Below are positions 40,290-50,600 of a stretch of DNA of 64,000 nt, piece by piece (positions within the stretch are counted from its first letter, which is position 1; every line of letters starts with the position of its first letter). The stretch is taken from contig NZ_NGNR01000003.1 of assembly GCF_002198115.1 (NCBI RefSeq), positions 62,001-126,000 on the forward strand. The letters run 5' to 3'. Below the pieces are notes generated by a model, which searched no databases, was not told the origin of the DNA, and worked only from the letters and a program-made list of their open reading frames with translations. Made by a program: the position numbers and the translations under genes. Source of the DNA: Robiginitalea sediminis (GTDB lineage: Bacteria > Bacteroidota > Bacteroidia > Flavobacteriales > Flavobacteriaceae).

Positions 40290-43200
40290 TTAGGGTAAAG
40301 CAGGTGTTAAATTCGACCTAAGAGGCCGGAACTTCCACAACAGGGGGGAGTCGTTGTTGCGGCCCGTGAGCAGCCAGGTATCCCCGCCCATGCGGAGCGG
40401 CAGGATAGATTTCACATTCCCCCGCATATACAATCCGGTTTTGTCCTGTGTAAGGGGGGTATAGCGTCCGTCTCCCCGGCTGAGCAGGACCAGCCCGGAA
40501 AGGGCATCAAGGCGCGGGGTCTCCACTTCCGTTTCGTAAATGTTTCCGCCCAGGATGAGGTCTTCCAGACCGTCCTGGTTAACATCCTGGGGGACAACAG
40601 CCATGACCGGTATCAATTGTGCCTCAGCGGGGAGTTCCAATCTGCTGAACCGGCCATTACCCTGGTTGAGCAGCAAAACAGAGGCAAAGCCTGTGGCTTC
40701 CCGCTCATAGCTATTGGCCAGGGCATCCCCGTATACTTCCTGGAGGGAAGCGCTGGCAAATTCGCTGTACGTAGGGAATTTATCTGCAATAAAGGGCATC
40801 TGCTGGGAAGAGCATTCCCGTCCGCGCACCGGCACGTATTCGCCCTGGTATTTCTTGCTCAGGACGATATCGTGGGTGCCATTCTCATCGAAATCCGTGG
40901 CAAAAACCTTGAAGGGTTTCTCCGGGCTGGCCGAAAATTTGATGTTCCGCCCTACATTGCCCAAGATGTAATCCGGCCTGCCATCCCCATTGGCATCGGT
41001 TTGGGTCACCGAAAACCACCATCCCTTATCCGGGATTCCGGCCTGTCCTGCATCCAGGGCTTCAAAACCCCCACCGGTGTTTCGGAATAAGCCAACCGAG
41101 GTCCATTCCCCTGCTGCGATCAGGTCCGTTTTCCCGTCTCCGTCAAAATCGGTGGGCAGCAGGGCATTGACAATCCCGAAATCTGCAAAGGCCGGGAGCT
41201 TTTCCCGGGTGACATCCACCAGGATGCCATCCCGGTTTTCCAAAAGGAGGGAAGGGGCATGCCTGGGGTAGTTCCGCGCCAGGATCCGGTTGCCCACCAC
41301 CAGGTCCGTATCCCCGTCCTGGTCGTAATCCAGTGCAGCAACGGCTTTCCCGCTCTGGCTGCCCAGCTGGTGCCCTTCCCGGGTATCCCGGGTAAAACGG
41401 CCGCTGCCGTCATTCAGGTAAATGCGGTCCTTGTAAAGCGATGAACCGGAAGCAAATTCATTGCCGCCACTTACCACGTACAGGTCCAGGTCTCCGTCGG
41501 AGTCCAGGTCGAAGAAAACCGATTCCATGTCTTCGAAGGTAAGGTCGGAATCAAAGGCAGGAACATTTGCTTTGCGGAAACCGGATGTGGTACTGAGATA
41601 CAGGCTCCCGGCCTGTCCGGATGCGCCTCCGAAGTAAATGTCGTCCTTCTGGTCTCCGTTAACGTCTCCCGAGGCCATATAAGGCCCGAAGTTCGATTGC
41701 TTGTACGGGAGTAGTATTTCCGTGGCAAAGTCGTCGTAGGGGTTTTCCTGGTGTGCCATATCCAGGCCATAGGCCACCGGATTATGGGCTTCGAACAGGG
41801 GTTCGGATTCGGATGGCGTTCCAGCCGCTACAGCCTGGGAGGCCTCCAGGGTCAGGGTCTGGTTGGCTGCGATTCCTGTCAGGAAGGTTACTTTGCCATC
41901 CGGCCATTCGGCGCGGAGGCTGTCTACCTGGGTATCTGCACCCAGTCCGAAATGTGCGGCGGGCTCATGGGAGGAACGGTACCCCCTGACCCTTCTGGGC
42001 TCAATAAGCTGTTGGGTCCCGTTGTGGTAAATGGTTATACTGGGGAAGGCTTCTGAATGAACTCCCTTTGCCAGTACTTTGAGGTAGTTCCCCAGGTTTT
42101 GTTCCCGGGCGGTATTTCTATAGATGAATGCCGTTTCGTCCATATTGTTCACCACCAGGTCCGGGTCGCCGTCGTTGTCCAGATCCCCAAGGGCTGCCCC
42201 GTTGCTGAAGGTCAGGTCTCCCAGTCCCCATTCGGCGCCGTTTTCCGGGAAGGAGAGGTCTCCCTGGTTTTCGAACAGCAGGTTGGGCAGTTTTTCGGAA
42301 GGCATGCTGTTATACAGTTCCTGTTTCACCTGGAGGGGGACATTGTCGCCATATTGTTTCCGGGCCGCAAACACGCGCTGTTGCAGGTCATTGTCCAGGG
42401 CGTAGCGGCGGTAACCGTTGGTCACGTAGATATCCTTGTCCGCGTCCAGGTCGTAGTCGGCCATCAGTACGGACCAGCTCCAATCTGTACTGGCCGCGCC
42501 TGTGAATTGGGCGATATTGCTGTAGTGGTTGCCCCCCTGGTTTAATTGGAGGGAGTTGTACATGTACTGGTAGTGGTACCCGGACTGGTTCACCAGGTAG
42601 TCGAAGCGCTGGGTGTCCATGGAAGCCATCAGGGTTTTGGACCTGTAATGGTCGCTGGAGGCCATGTCCAGGACGAAGATGTCCTGCAGTGCATCGTTGT
42701 TGATGTCGGCCATGTCGATCCCCATCCCGTAATACGAAATTTGTTGGGTATAGGCCTGGACTTCGTCCTTAAATGTGCCGTCACCCTGGTTGATGAACAG
42801 GGCATCCGGGAGGTAATAATCACTCGCGATATAAATATCTGTAAGGCCGTCCCGGTTGATATCGCTCACCAGGAGGCCCAGACCGAAGATGGGGCGCTCA
42901 ATGCTGGCTTCCCGGGTAACATCGGTAAAAGTACCCCCGTCGTTGCGGTAGAGGTGTGAACTGTTGAAGTAAGGGGCCTCCGGATTGCGCCGGATGAGTT
43001 CTTTCAATTGGAAGGGATCTACCCCGTAGTATTCGTTCTCATTCATCACGATACAGTCCAGGTCCCCGTCCCCGTCGTAGTCCAGGAAGGCAGACTGGGT
43101 GCTGATACCCATATCGGCAAGGCCTAGGGCCTCCGCGGCTTCGGTAAAGGTGCCGTCTTTTCCGTTCAGGAATAGCAGGTTTTTGCGTTGCAGGCGCTGG

Positions 43201-43700
43201 TTAGGACCACCCTGGGAGACGTAGATATCCAGCCATCCATCGGCATTCACATCGGCAAAAGTGACGCCGTTAGACCACTGTTTCCCATGGTTGATACCTG
43301 CGGCTTCTGAAATATCCTCAAAGACCATATCGCCTTTGTTCAGGTACAAGCGGTTGGGCTGTTGGTTTCCGCAGAAAAACAGGTCCAGGAGTCCGTCGTT
43401 GTTCAGGTCGGCCATGCCTACACCAGCTCCATTGTAGAAGTAATCATAATTGAACAGGTTTTCCAGGGTGGCGACGTTCTCGGTAATTCGGTTTTCGAAG
43501 GTAACCCCACTTGTTGCGGGATCTACCCGTTCAAATACCGGGGCGACCTGGTTAGGGGTAGTGGATTCGGGATCCTGATCGGAGGATCCTGGATTACAGC
43601 CCCATGAGATAAGGAGAAGGGTTAGTCCCTTTAGAAACGGGATTACGCGCTTTATAGTTATGGGGGATATGGACTGTAAAAACTCCATGGTTCTGGGCAT
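40290..43700 (-). CDS. CRTAC1-like FG-GAP/ASPIC-UnbV lipoprotein
   Basis: A 1136-residue exported protein with a signal and a Cys (C35) in a lipobox-like SWGC. Domain order: FG-GAP/VCBS repeats (about residues 85-530) with many Asp-rich calcium loops of the D-x-[DN]-x-D-G type, an ASPIC-UnbV domain (about 537-620, RRVRGYRSSHEPAAHFGLG), and a second set of FG-GAP repeats to about 1100. The repeats probably form beta-propellers. Related proteins are extracellular and of unclear function, often found with SusC/SusD. The start could also be M5 at 43688. It lies downstream of the Sus unit, separated from it by a bidirectional terminator, with its own -7 box. Confidence 0.85.
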   Translation of the reverse strand: MPRTMEFLQSISPITIKRVIPFLKGLTLLLISWGCNPGSSDQDPESTTPNQVAPVFERVDPATSGVTFENRITENVATLENLFNYDYFYNGAGVGMADLNNDGLLDLFFCGNQQPNRLYLNKGDMVFEDISEAAGINHGKQWSNGVTFADVNADGWLDIYVSQGGPNQRLQRKNLLFLNGKDGTFTEAAEALGLADMGISTQSAFLDYDGDGDLDCIVMNENEYYGVDPFQLKELIRRNPEAPYFNSSHLYRNDGGTFTDVTREASIERPIFGLGLLVSDINRDGLTDIYIASDYYLPDALFINQGDGTFKDEVQAYTQQISYYGMGIDMADINNDALQDIFVLDMASSDHYRSKTLMASMDTQRFDYLVNQSGYHYQYMYNSLQLNQGGNHYSNIAQFTGAASTDWSWSVLMADYDLDADKDIYVTNGYRRYALDNDLQQRVFAARKQYGDNVPLQVKQELYNSMPSEKLPNLLFENQGDLSFPENGAEWGLGDLTFSNGAALGDLDNDGDPDLVVNNMDETAFIYRNTAREQNLGNYLKVLAKGVHSEAFPSITIYHNGTQQLIEPRRVRGYRSSHEPAAHFGLGADTQVDSLRAEWPDGKVTFLTGIAANQTLTLEASQAVAAGTPSESEPLFEAHNPVAYGLDMAHQENPYDDFATEILLPYKQSNFGPYMASGDVNGDQKDDIYFGGASGQAGSLYLSTTSGFRKANVPAFDSDLTFEDMESVFFDLDSDGDLDLYVVSGGNEFASGSSLYKDRIYLNDGSGRFTRDTREGHQLGSQSGKAVAALDYDQDGDTDLVVGNRILARNYPRHAPSLLLENRDGILVDVTREKLPAFADFGIVNALLPTDFDGDGKTDLIAAGEWTSVGLFRNTGGGFEALDAGQAGIPDKGWWFSVTQTDANGDGRPDYILGNVGRNIKFSASPEKPFKVFATDFDENGTHDIVLSKKYQGEYVPVRGRECSSQQMPFIADKFPTYSEFASASLQEVYGDALANSYEREATGFASVLLLNQGNGRFSRLELPAEAQLIPVMAVVPQDVNQDGLEDLILGGNIYETEVETPRLDALSGLVLLSRGDGRYTPLTQDKTGLYMRGNVKSILPLRMGGDTWLLTGRNNDSPLLWKFRPLRSNLTPALP

Positions 43701-43712
43701 TTAATCAACGCC

Positions 43713-43720
43713 CAAAGGTA
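43713..43720 (-). promoter_or_regulatory. -7 element for the FG-GAP lipoprotein
   Basis: The minus strand reads TACCTTTG, an exact TAnnTTTG, 12 bases before ATG 43700. It gives the gene its own short-leader promoter independent of the Sus unit. Confidence 0.45.
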
Positions 43721-43778
43721 ATCATTTGATCAGAGGGGTGGAAACCCGGCAGGTACTACTTGGGTGGGTATGAGGAAT

Positions 43779-43816
43779 AAAAAAAGCCATTCCGGGTTGG
43801 AACGGCTTTTTTTTTT
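43779..43816. terminator. Bidirectional terminator
   Basis: A stem of AAGCCATTCC with GGAACGGCTT (one mismatch) is flanked by an A-run on the left and T-run on the right. On the minus strand it terminates the Sus/lipoprotein unit after its last gene; it may also stop opposite-strand transcription. Confidence 0.8.
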
Positions 43817-43848
43817 GGCCAGGAGAAAATCCGTGAGGATTCGCGTCC

Positions 43849-44793
43849 TTAGTCTTTACAGAAGTCGATGGTGATGGGCCCGGCATCTACGCCTTGGTAA
43901 CCACCCACTACATTTCCGTTGGGAGTAATGATTTCGAAATCAATTTCTCCGTAGAAATCTCCGGGGAAGAACCACTCTGCAGACTCTGTTCCAGGAGGGA
44001 TAGTAATAGTCCCGGTAGCACTGGATCCGTCGTTAGGAGTACAAGCCCCGTCGCCCAGGAAGGTTCCGGCAGCGCTGCCATAAGGCGAGCACATACCAAC
44101 TTCCAGTACGGTGCCATCATTTAGGGTAACGGTGATTCCGTCACCGCCACCACCAGTGGTGGTTTGCCATCCGTCACCGTAGGAATCGGTCATATTGATG
44201 GTCCAGACTCCCGGTGTTGGGGCCTTGGGCGGACATACAACCGTAGCGGTGTAGAGGAAGGGGGAACGGAAGAAGGAACCGGTAAGGGTACCGGAGTTAT
44301 CGTCGTTGGAGAAACGCCGTCCATCTACAAGTACCAGTTCGAAACGAACCGTAAACTGGTCCGAACCGTCTACGTCGGCATTGGAAATGGGAAGCGCAGC
44401 TACCAGTTCGGGCAGGGTAACCTCATAGGTAACCCGGGGCAGACCAAACGGGCCAATAGTAAAGGTGGACGCGTCGAGCGTGGCAGCCAGTACCTCATCG
44501 GCATCGAGGTCAGGATCCCCGTCGGCAACCGTGTTGTCGCGGAACCCGATAAAAACGTCTATAGCCTGAACCAGTTGGCCATTTTCCTGATCTTGCATTT
44601 CGAGCTCCACGCCGAAGAAGGAATCGTCGTTTCCGATCGGAATCTCGTCGGAGATGACGTTTATGGTACGCAGGATGGCCCCGCGCTCCTCATTTTCGAC
44701 AACCTCGTCGAAAATGGTATTCCCATCCTCGCAGGACGAAAGTGCCAGGAAACCTAAACCGGCAAGGCAAAAACGTAGTATACTGCTTTTCAT
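43849..44793 (-). CDS. Modular lipoprotein B of the Sus locus
   Basis: A 314-residue predicted lipoprotein (lipobox LSSC, C21) with an N-terminal module (to about residue 195) shared with its upstream neighbour: CEDGNTIFDEVVENEERGAI, QFTVRFELVLVDGRRFSNDD and NSGTLTGSFFRSPFLY. The C-terminal module (about 200-314) is different and begins WTINMTDSYGDGW, a motif seen in secreted Bacteroidota domains, with two Cys pairs. The shared module is proposed to dock at the SusCD complex and the variable module to bind or process ligand, but this is inference. A terminator hairpin precedes the gene. Confidence 0.8.
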   Translation of the reverse strand: MKSSILRFCLAGLGFLALSSCEDGNTIFDEVVENEERGAILRTINVISDEIPIGNDDSFFGVELEMQDQENGQLVQAIDVFIGFRDNTVADGDPDLDADEVLAATLDASTFTIGPFGLPRVTYEVTLPELVAALPISNADVDGSDQFTVRFELVLVDGRRFSNDDNSGTLTGSFFRSPFLYTATVVCPPKAPTPGVWTINMTDSYGDGWQTTTGGGGDGITVTLNDGTVLEVGMCSPYGSAAGTFLGDGACTPNDGSSATGTITIPPGTESAEWFFPGDFYGEIDFEIITPNGNVVGGYQGVDAGPITIDFCKD

Positions 44794-44862
44794 AAGGAAT
44801 GTTGTTATAAGATTAGCAAGTGAAATACAGGAAATTTTGAACTAAATATCCCGAAGGATCAC

Positions 44863-44914
44863 TTAAAAAAAATCATCCGGCGTTCGGCTCGGCGGCCGTC
44901 CCGCCGGATGATTT
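44863..44914 (-). terminator. Internal terminator hairpin in the Sus unit
   Basis: A 13-bp perfect inverted repeat (AAATCATCCGGCG at 44870-44882 and CGCCGGATGATTT at 44902-44914) with a 19-base loop. On the minus strand it is followed by a T-run (rc of the A-tract at 44863-44870). It lies between the two paralogous lipoprotein genes and would partly uncouple the distal one. Confidence 0.75.
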
Positions 44915-44958
44915 CAGAATTCAATGAACGTGAAACAGGTAACCCCGTTTCTGCGGTA

Positions 44959-45921
44959 TTACTGCTTAGTGAGTGTTACCGTTACATCGGCACCTCCGCC
45001 GCAATCATCGATCTCATCCTCGCGGAAGGTGACCGTGAAAGAGCTGTCGTCTGCAGGATCGTAAGATCCGATAGCCGCCGCTACAGGAGGGCCAAAGGTG
45101 ATTCCGCCGTTACCACAGGTAAGGCCTGATCCCTGTCCGCCGGGAACATTAACCCCGCCGCAAACCAGGTCGAAGGCAAATGTGGCAGGTCCGTTACCAA
45201 TTCCGAACTGCGGAAGATATACCGCGTCGAATTGGCGTTGAGTAGAAGTCTCTCCCACGGAGAGTTCCACTACGGTGCCATCGCCCCATACGGTTCCGAA
45301 AACGCCGCCGGTTACATCTGAGATAACATAGGTTCCTACAAATTGCTCAGCACCTACCGGGCACACCACAGTGGGCGTGTAAAGGAAGGGGGAGGCGAAG
45401 AAGGAACCGGTCAGGGTACCGGAGTTGTCATCATTGGAGAAGCTGCGTCCGTCAGTGAGGTTTAACTCGAAACGAACAGTGAACTGGTCTCCACCGAACA
45501 GGTCGGCTTCTGTTACACCTGTGAAGGCAAGCATTTCATCCAGGCCGATTTCCACGGTTGTCCGCGGGAAACCGAATTCTCCGATGGAGAAGGAACTGGA
45601 CGGGATATTGCTAAAGAGGGCTTCGGCAACATCGAGGTCTGTACCGCCATCCGGAACAGTGTTGTCCCGGAAGCCTACATATACATCCAGGCTTTCCAAC
45701 AGGGCGCCGTCTTCCTGATCCTGAACTTCCAGTTCGGCAGCGAAGCCGGAACCAGCTACCCCTATGGGCAGTTCGTTAGAAATCAGGTTTACGGTGCGCA
45801 GTACAGCACCGCGCTCTTCCGCTTCGACGATCTGGTCGAAAACCTTGTCCCCGTCCTCACACGCTGTAAACAGCGCGAGAGGAGCGAGAATCAGTAAACT
45901 TATTTTTCTTAATACTTTCAT
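44959..45921 (-). CDS. Modular lipoprotein A of the Sus locus
   Basis: A 320-residue predicted lipoprotein (lipobox FTAC, C21). The N-terminal module to about residue 190 matches its downstream paralogue closely (CEDGDKVFDQIVEAEERGAV; SNDDNSGTLTGSFFASPFLY). The C-terminal module is unrelated to the paralogue and is Gly-rich with a VTGGVFGTVWGDG, QFDAVYLPQFGIGNGPA and a C-terminal DDCGGGADVTVT pattern. It begins 12 bases after the susD stop, so is third in the susC-susD unit, where a surface-exposed lipoprotein commonly assists capture. The ligand is unknown. Confidence 0.82.
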   Translation of the reverse strand: MKVLRKISLLILAPLALFTACEDGDKVFDQIVEAEERGAVLRTVNLISNELPIGVAGSGFAAELEVQDQEDGALLESLDVYVGFRDNTVPDGGTDLDVAEALFSNIPSSSFSIGEFGFPRTTVEIGLDEMLAFTGVTEADLFGGDQFTVRFELNLTDGRSFSNDDNSGTLTGSFFASPFLYTPTVVCPVGAEQFVGTYVISDVTGGVFGTVWGDGTVVELSVGETSTQRQFDAVYLPQFGIGNGPATFAFDLVCGGVNVPGGQGSGLTCGNGGITFGPPVAAAIGSYDPADDSSFTVTFREDEIDDCGGGADVTVTLTKQ

Positions 45922-45933
45922 TGCAATCCTTTT

Positions 45934-47604
45934 TTAGTTAGCAACCGGGAAAGCCGGGCTGGCTGGGTTAGTGTCCCAGAATACCTGCTGCGTGAGCGAT
46001 TGCTTCTGTGTCAGGTTCGGGTTTGTGATCACCTCGTTCTGAGGGTACAGGAGCGTACGCGGGAAGGGTCCCGGATCTGGTTCCCAGTTGGGAACCAGGG
46101 TAGTCGGGTAGCCCGTCTTACGATAGTAAACCCAAGCTTCTGTGGCACCACCGAAAAGGGTAGTGAAGTATTGCTCGGCAAAGATGTTCTCTTTATCGTC
46201 TCCGGTAGCGGCGTTGAAATCGGCTACAATTCCGTCGATGTAAGCAGTTACATCGGCAGCACTCGGCTCGAAGGAGAGGTCAGCACCACCGTCGAGGGCA
46301 GCAAAGCCCTGAACTTTGGCGATGGATTTCTCCAGACCGCTGCGCAGGAAGTTGGCGCGATCCGCATCGGAAGCTGCCATAGCTCCTCTCCAGAAATCCA
46401 CATAGGAAGAGAGGAAGATGGGCTCGATACCGGCACCACCACCACCTACACCAAGACCTACGGTTCCGAAGCTGCTATCGTCGAAACGACCTCCGGCAGG
46501 ATATACCCCTACAGCGGTACGGGTAAAGTTGTCGGGAGGAGTACCTTCGTCGTTACCGTGGGTACGGCCCCAGTATCCGTTGGGAACACTGCAGTAGGTG
46601 AAACCACCATCCTGGAAGTGCTGCGGAGGAACAACCAGGGAACAGGCCAGGGTTTCCTCATTCGGATCTGCATCGGCTCCGGGAGTAGCATCTACCTGGC
46701 GGTAGAAGTAGTAGCGGATACGCGGGTCGTTGTTGTTCAGCATAGTCTCCATCATCCAGTTAGACTGGTAGATGTTGGCTCCGGAAGGCGTGTAGTCAGA
46801 AGCGTAATCGGGGTGACGATCATCGGGCTGCAGTTCGCTGGTTCCGTACTTGATCTCAAAATCATCCGCGGCGCTGGAGATAAAGTTCCCTCCGGCGATT
46901 ACCTGGTTGAAAGCGGCCATGTTACCAGTGGTATAGTGCGCTTTCAGGCGGATGGTGTTGATGAGCTTACGCCACTTGCTGACATCTCCGTTGTAGTAGA
47001 TGTCCACGGCACCTTGAGTACCTGGATTACCAGTAAGATAGCCTTCAGCTTCGGTCAGGAGCGCCAGGGCGCTGTTGTAGACATCCTGGCCACCGTCCAG
47101 TAGGGGAGCAGGGAATTCAGTAGCATTACCAGCCTGGCTGAATGCAGCCTCACCGATAAAGTCTACCAACTGCATCAGCTGGTGGGCAAATAGGGTCTTG
47201 GCAACCCCCAGGTGGAAGCTGTAATCGATGTCGGATTCGGCATCGATGGCTTCCAGGGCCTGGATGTTGGTCAGCATCCCTACACCGGTAAAGTCTCCCA
47301 CGCCGTTTCCGCCGCTGGAGTAGGTGCGGGACCATACCCCGTCGAGGGTAGATCCGGGATAGTTGTTAAAGTAGTTCCGGCCGAACATGTAGTCGATCCG
47401 GACCAGTTCAGCGCTACGGTCGCTCAGCGTTTGCTGGTTGGTACCGTAGGCCAGCTGAATGGACGTCAACAGCAGATTGGGATCTGCCTGGTTAGACGCC
47501 AGGTCGTTCGGACTTACGCGCAAGTCCAATTCCGTCGTTTCGCAGGAATTAAGAAAGCCTCCTACGATAACGAAAATCGCAATATATTTTAATACTCTTT
47601 TCAT
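45934..47604 (-). CDS. SusD/RagB-family surface lipoprotein
   Basis: A 556-residue lipoprotein (lipobox NSC, C21: GGFLNSC) with the SusD-type TPR-like helical fold: SIQLAYGTNQQTLSDRSAEL, AVDIYYNGDVSKWRKLINTI, and a C-terminal block VYYRKTGYPTTLVPNWEPDP. It most resembles the SusD-like_2 type. SusD proteins cap the SusC barrel and bind ligand at the surface. I use ATG 47604 (MKRVLKY), whose N terminus gives a normal lipoprotein signal; earlier start candidates at 47619 and 47625 exist. It is 27 bases after the susC stop. No glycan-degrading enzyme is adjacent, so the ligand might be peptide rather than sugar. Confidence 0.9.
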   Translation of the reverse strand: MKRVLKYIAIFVIVGGFLNSCETTELDLRVSPNDLASNQADPNLLLTSIQLAYGTNQQTLSDRSAELVRIDYMFGRNYFNNYPGSTLDGVWSRTYSSGGNGVGDFTGVGMLTNIQALEAIDAESDIDYSFHLGVAKTLFAHQLMQLVDFIGEAAFSQAGNATEFPAPLLDGGQDVYNSALALLTEAEGYLTGNPGTQGAVDIYYNGDVSKWRKLINTIRLKAHYTTGNMAAFNQVIAGGNFISSAADDFEIKYGTSELQPDDRHPDYASDYTPSGANIYQSNWMMETMLNNNDPRIRYYFYRQVDATPGADADPNEETLACSLVVPPQHFQDGGFTYCSVPNGYWGRTHGNDEGTPPDNFTRTAVGVYPAGGRFDDSSFGTVGLGVGGGGAGIEPIFLSSYVDFWRGAMAASDADRANFLRSGLEKSIAKVQGFAALDGGADLSFEPSAADVTAYIDGIVADFNAATGDDKENIFAEQYFTTLFGGATEAWVYYRKTGYPTTLVPNWEPDPGPFPRTLLYPQNEVITNPNLTQKQSLTQQVFWDTNPASPAFPVAN

Positions 47605-47631
47605 AATTACAGTAGTCATTAACAATTTTTA

Positions 47632-50600
47632 TTAGAAGGAAGCTTTGATGCTGAGACCATAGCGACGTGAGCTCGGACCGTTAATGAAGTCGAATCCACG
47701 ACCGTTACCGATACCAACCCCCTGTACGTTCGGGTCAAAGTTCGCTCCGTCGGGCATGTTGTAAGCATCATACCACAGGTTGAAACCTTGAGCGGTCAGG
47801 GAGAGGGATCCCAGCGGGGTTTTGTCCAGCCACTTCTTCGGGAAGGAGAACCCGAGGGAAACCTCCTGCAGACGGATTACAGACGCATCGTAGATACGGG
47901 TTTCTGTAGGTCCGAAGAGCAGGTTGTTGAAGAAGTACGTGGAGTTGTTGATCTGGATCGTGTTGGCTTCTCCTGTAGACTGGCGAACACCAGGCAGGAT
48001 GTATGTGTTTTCACGATCGGCAGTTTCTACGATCAAGCCCCGTCCTAAGAGTACTGCAACAGTACTGGAGAGCATGTCCCCACCTTTCACGTGGTTGAGC
48101 TGGAAGTTCAGGCTCCAGTTCTTGTAACGCAGCGTGTTGATGAAGTTCATGGTGTAATCCGGAATCGCATCCCCGATGATCGGCACGTTTCCGTCTGCAT
48201 CTTGTTCAACGATAACGTAGCTACCCGCGTCGTTTACGAGGAAGTTGCCTTGCTCGTCGCGTCCGATGGCAGTACCTACGATGGTACCGAGAGACTCGCC
48301 TTCGATAGCGGCGTTAGACCCGCGGAAGAGGCCACCACCAACTGCCAGGGATCCGGCGTAGGCGATGAAATCCTGCTCCTGCTCGGTAACCGTTTCGTTG
48401 TTCGTAAAGAAGTTCACCCGTGAGTTCCAGCTGAAATCTTCTCCGCGGAAGAGGTCGATGCCGAGGTCGGCTTCGAAACCTTCGTTCTTGATCTCACCAA
48501 TGTTGGATTGCGTAAAGCTGAATCCGGTAGAGGGAGAAAGAGGCTCGGTTACGATAAGGTCATTGGTCACACGCTGGAAGTAGGTCGCATCCAAGGTGAT
48601 GCGGCTCTGCCACAGGCGGGTTTCAATACCTACTTCGTACTCCTCGAGAAGCTCAGGCTTCAGATCCGGGTTGGCGCGGAAGTTGTCTACCTGGTTGGTA
48701 GTCAGGATGCCGCCTCCGAAAGGATCGGTGTAGCGCAGGGTGTTTTGCTCAACTACGTTGATAGTCGGGTATCCGGTGGGGAAGGTAGCAGAAGTTCCGT
48801 AGCTGGCACGCAGCTTGAGGAAGTTCAGTCCGTTCTCGCTGCTCAGGCCGCTGAAGGCGGCGGTGGGCAGGAAGGAAACGCTAACCCCGGGATAGGTCTT
48901 GCTGTTGTTCTCGGTAGCCAGGTTGGAAACCCAGTCGGTACGTGCGGAGAGGTTTACGAACAGGTAATTGTCGTAATCCAGGGTAGCCTGTCCGAGGATA
49001 CCAACAATGTTACGCTTCTGGGAGAACTGGATCGGAGTCTGGTTCTCGAAGTTGAAGTGACGCTTCACTCCGAAAACGATCTGTCCGGTACTGTTCACAC
49101 CGCTCCTGTCATAGAAATCCTGACGGGAAGTGGCACCCACGGTAAAGGTCATTCCGAGTTTTTCGGAAATGTCGTAGTTACCGTTCAGGGACAGGAAGTG
49201 TTCCCAGATGGTATTGTTGTTGTCATAGGTTTGGTAGAAACCAAAGATAGCCTGGTTGAATTCAACCCCTCCTTTGTTGGAGCCGTTGATGTTCCGCTCG
49301 TTGTAGAAATCCAGACCGGACCTCCAGCTCAGAGACAGGTTTTCGCTGAGTTCGTAATTCAACTGGGCGTTCCAGTAGAAACGGTTGGTCAGCTGCTGGT
49401 ACGTTACGTTCTTGGCCGTCCAGCGCGGGTTGATGATGTCGTTACCATTCCGGTAGTATACGGAAGAACCATCGATGGGGTTCTCGAAGGGCAGACCCAT
49501 CAGGTCCACAGAGATCGGGGTAAACAACACGTTACCGTACACAGACAGACCGTCGGTACCGTTACCACGGGAAGAGGCAATGGGAGGCGTGCGGTAGTCG
49601 GTGCGCGCATAGTTCATAGTGGCACTAACTGTGATTTTATTGGTCAGCTGAGAACGTCCACCAACGGAGAAGTTAACACGGTTCAGGGAGTTACCGGGAG
49701 TAAAGCCCTTATCGTTCAGGTAACCCAGGTTCACGTTGAAGTTGGTGCTACCGTCCTGAGTACCACCAGCGATGTTCACGTTGGTGTTGGTTACATAACC
49801 CGGGCGGAAGAACTCTTCCACGCTGTCGTAAGGCCTCCAGTCGTAGCGGGCACCCTGCAGTTCAGGGAAGGCGGCACGGGTAGAAGCAACAGATGTAGTG
49901 GAATAGGGGTGCTCCAGGGTACCATTGTCGTCAATGGCGGGTTGGTTCCCCCATCCGGAAACGCCGTCGCGGTCGAAGCTAGGCCCCCAGTTGGAGAAGA
50001 ACCATCCAAAGCTCTGGTCGAAACCGTTACCGTACTGGTCCTGGTAATCCGGTACAGAAGCCATCTCGTTGTGGAAGAAGGACTGAGCCACGGTTACCTC
50101 TGTTTTCTTGGCACCGCCGCTGGCCGCTCCGGCCTTGGTGGTGATGAGGATAACCCCGTTCTTACCTTGTGTACCGTAGAGGGTGGCGGCAGCCAGACCT
50201 TTCAGTACTTCCACGCTTTCGATGTTGTTCGGGTCGAGGTCCAGGAAACGGGAAGAACCGGTGTTACCACCGATAAAGTTACCCTGGGCGTTGGTATCGT
50301 TACTAAACGGAACCCCGTCTACGATAAACAGCGCCTGGTTACTTCCGCTAAAGGAGCTGAGACCCCGGACGGTAATGTTGGTACCAGATCCGGACATACC
50401 ACCCGCAGAGGTGATCTGAACCCCGGAAGCCTTACCGGTCAGGACCCGTGCAACATCACCTTCGGCGCGTTGCTCCAGTTCCTCGGAGCCTACAGAAGAC
50501 ACCGCATAACCCAGTGCTTTCTTTTCCCTTTTAATACCCTGGGCGGTTACTACAACCTCCTCAAGGGCTTGGGCATCCTCCAGCATTTGGACATTTACCG

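Noticed and set aside
46000-47103. A 367-codon plus-strand open frame
   Set aside because: Antisense to susD with no recognisable feature; treated as a shadow frame.
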